Assembly (NCBI GenBank): GCA_965220415.1
Contig: OZ244829.1
Location: forward strand, 1,054,001 to 1,118,000
DNA: 64,000 bases
Direction: 5' to 3'
DNA from: JAJDTR01 sp965220415
GTDB lineage: Bacteria; Poribacteria; WGA-4E; JAJDTR01
Part shown: positions 62,604-64,000 of the stretch, in pieces
Layout: the number at the start of each line of letters is the position of its first letter
How positions within the stretch are numbered: position 1 is the stretch's first letter
Position numbers and translations under genes: made by a program
The notes under the pieces: generated by a model
The model's database searches: none
What the model was told of the DNA's origin: nothing
The model's input: the letters and a program-made list of their open reading frames with translations, nothing else

Positions 62604-63842
62604 TTTTCTCCTCCTTAGTTGCAGGTAAAATGAGCAGTTTCTACCGTGCCTTGTTGTACACCTGTGGAATCTCTACGGGATTTGCTATCGCCTTCGCTAA
62701 TCGCTCAGTTGAGGGATCTCTATCGCCCTCCTTAATCAGTCGGTTGATCGCATCCTACAAATGTACTTTTCAAACAAGCTCTATAGGGCTTGCGCAGTTT
62801 AACGCTCAAACTCCTGTAAATCGGCGATTCACAACCTTAGCATCCGTCTCTTGACAAAAAGGCAATCGGGCTGCCGCAAACCGAAGTATATGAGCCTTGT
62901 ACTATTAGACACATTTGGGAAATCAGAAGTTGCACAACGAAGAAAAAAGTGTTGTCGCTGAGGTGAAGGTACAGAGTTAGTCTGGATTCGACTCCAGGCT
63001 ATTGCGTATCAGACTGGTCGAACGATTTATCAAGTCAAACACGGAATGTTGAGTGAATTTTTACGACAAGAATTGAATTCTCCTGCAATCAGTATGGTGT
63101 TTGCGTAAGTCCTAACTATCTAGCAATACACCACATTGAAAATCTTTATCGGGATCTACTATCGCCTTCGTTATCCAGTCACTTGATCTCCTCTGGAGTG
63201 AGTTACTTGCTTGCGGAAAGAATTATTCCGCCAAGGGTAATAGGGGGCTACCAATAAATTCTGTAAACCAGAAAAATGGGTGCGGAGAGTAGGTAATACA
63301 ATTTCAAAATATAAATGTTACAGCCGATTCGAGACGCGCAATGAATTGCGCCACTACGAACTCCTGGCTTTGTAACTTGTGGATTGCGAATTAGTATAAC
63401 GTAAGTTGCTACTTACAAGATTATGGACATGTACCATCGTTTTTTATTGAAAATGACCCATTAATCGCAGAGATTTCGTAGCGTAAACTGTCAGTTTGCG
63501 CACGAGTTACGTACCAGAAGCACAATCTAACAGATCAAGCGACTGGATAAGGAGCAGGATTTGCTATCGCCTTCGCTAATCGCTCAGTTGATCCCTCAGG
63601 GGCTTTTAGAGGCTGGTGCGCAGTGCGCACCCTACAACTGTATTTTTCAAACAGGTTCCAACAGTAGAAATTGGCTCAGAGTTGAAATCGACAGCGGCTA
63701 CCACCACCAACTGGTGGAAGGAAGTCCTAACATTTGCTTGGAATTGATAGATGGCAAGACCGGGAGTTCCGATGGGGTTGGTCAAAAGGAGGGAATTAAT
63801 GGATCGGCGGGTATCAGCTAAGCTGCGGGTAACTCATCGGGT
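62604..63842. other. Long intergenic repeat region
   Basis: 1.24 kb with no supported gene. Module copies lie at about 62668-62752, 63137-63187 and 63557-63592. A right end TTCAAACAAGCTCTA (62769-62783), a degenerate 58-bp hairpin (about 63193-63250), the 52.3-kb duplicate (63402-63575) and an empty GGTGCGCAGTGCGCACC site (about 63614-63630) are present. Promoters for the propeller array should lie at its left edge but were not identified. Confidence 0.5.
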
Positions 63843-64000
63843 TCAGAAGTTTGACTCTTCTTTATCATACGAATCAAATTCTGCATCATCATCGACTTTG
63901 ACATCCGGCACCTCAATCGTCGGCGCTTCTATCCAGAGCCGCTCAAGATTGAAATGCTTCCGTTTCTCGTCAAGAAAAATGTGCACGACAAAGTCAACAT
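63843..64000 (-). CDS. rsfS: Ribosomal silencing factor RsfS, 3' end
   Basis: The last 51 codons of a gene running off the right edge. The frame reads VDFVVHIFLDEKRKHFNLER, then LWIEAPTIEVPDVKVDDDAE and ends DSYDKEESNF before TGA at 63843-63845. VVHIF...LERLW is the C-terminal signature of the Iojap/RsfS family, which binds ribosomal protein L14 and blocks subunit joining in slow growth. The acidic extension after the core is longer than usual. The start and N-terminal half are outside the window. Confidence 0.82.
   Translation of the reverse strand, partial: VDFVVHIFLDEKRKHFNLERLWIEAPTIEVPDVKVDDDAEFDSYDKEESNF

Overview
The window looks like part of a bacterial genome of the Candidatus Poribacteria type. 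This is inferred from gene content, not from a marker tree: three phytanoyl-CoA-dioxygenase-like proteins, a type I sulfatase, three LamG proteins, two CRTAC1-type (FG-GAP plus ASPIC/UnbV) proteins, a large TolB-like propeller family, and long intergenic gaps filled with short interspersed repeats. No rRNA, tRNA or CRISPR was found.

Layout. 0.3-4.2 kb: three paralogous secreted LamG (concanavalin-fold) proteins, minus strand. 4.4-22 kb: minus-strand catabolic genes: GH36 alpha-galactosidase with an SDR (the only tight pair), CRTAC1 protein, Gfo/Idh/MocA oxidoreductase, PhyH, BKACE, D-2-hydroxyacid dehydrogenase, zinc MDR dehydrogenase, UlaG-like metallo-hydrolase, TIM-barrel glycoside-hydrolase-like protein, second PhyH, second CRTAC1 protein. 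23-33.6 kb: housekeeping trmB and uvrC (plus strand), sulfatase and third PhyH (minus), a membrane protein and a PfkB sugar kinase (plus). 33.8-62.6 kb: 23 consecutive minus-strand TolB/PD40 beta-propeller genes in four subfamilies (called A, B, C and D here), one with an in-frame amber codon, several mosaic, plus one relic. 63.8-64 kb: the 3' end of rsfS.

The most unusual protein-level signal is a C-terminal tail, roughly A-V-x4-K-x3-x-W-G-x2-K, ending within a few residues of the stop codon. It is carried by all propellers and also by the three LamG proteins, which have a different fold. All 26 proteins also have an N-terminal signal or anchor. This suggests a shared C-terminal targeting or attachment module on a duplicating, recombining family of exported proteins.

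The most unusual DNA-level signal is nested repeats. At least three families of short inverted-repeat elements occupy the gaps, and a 35-bp module is found inserted in them with clean empty and occupied sites. Two elements of one family abut genes so closely that the terminal inverted repeat supplies the TAA stop codon. Many intergenic open frames are translations of these repeats and were not annotated as genes.
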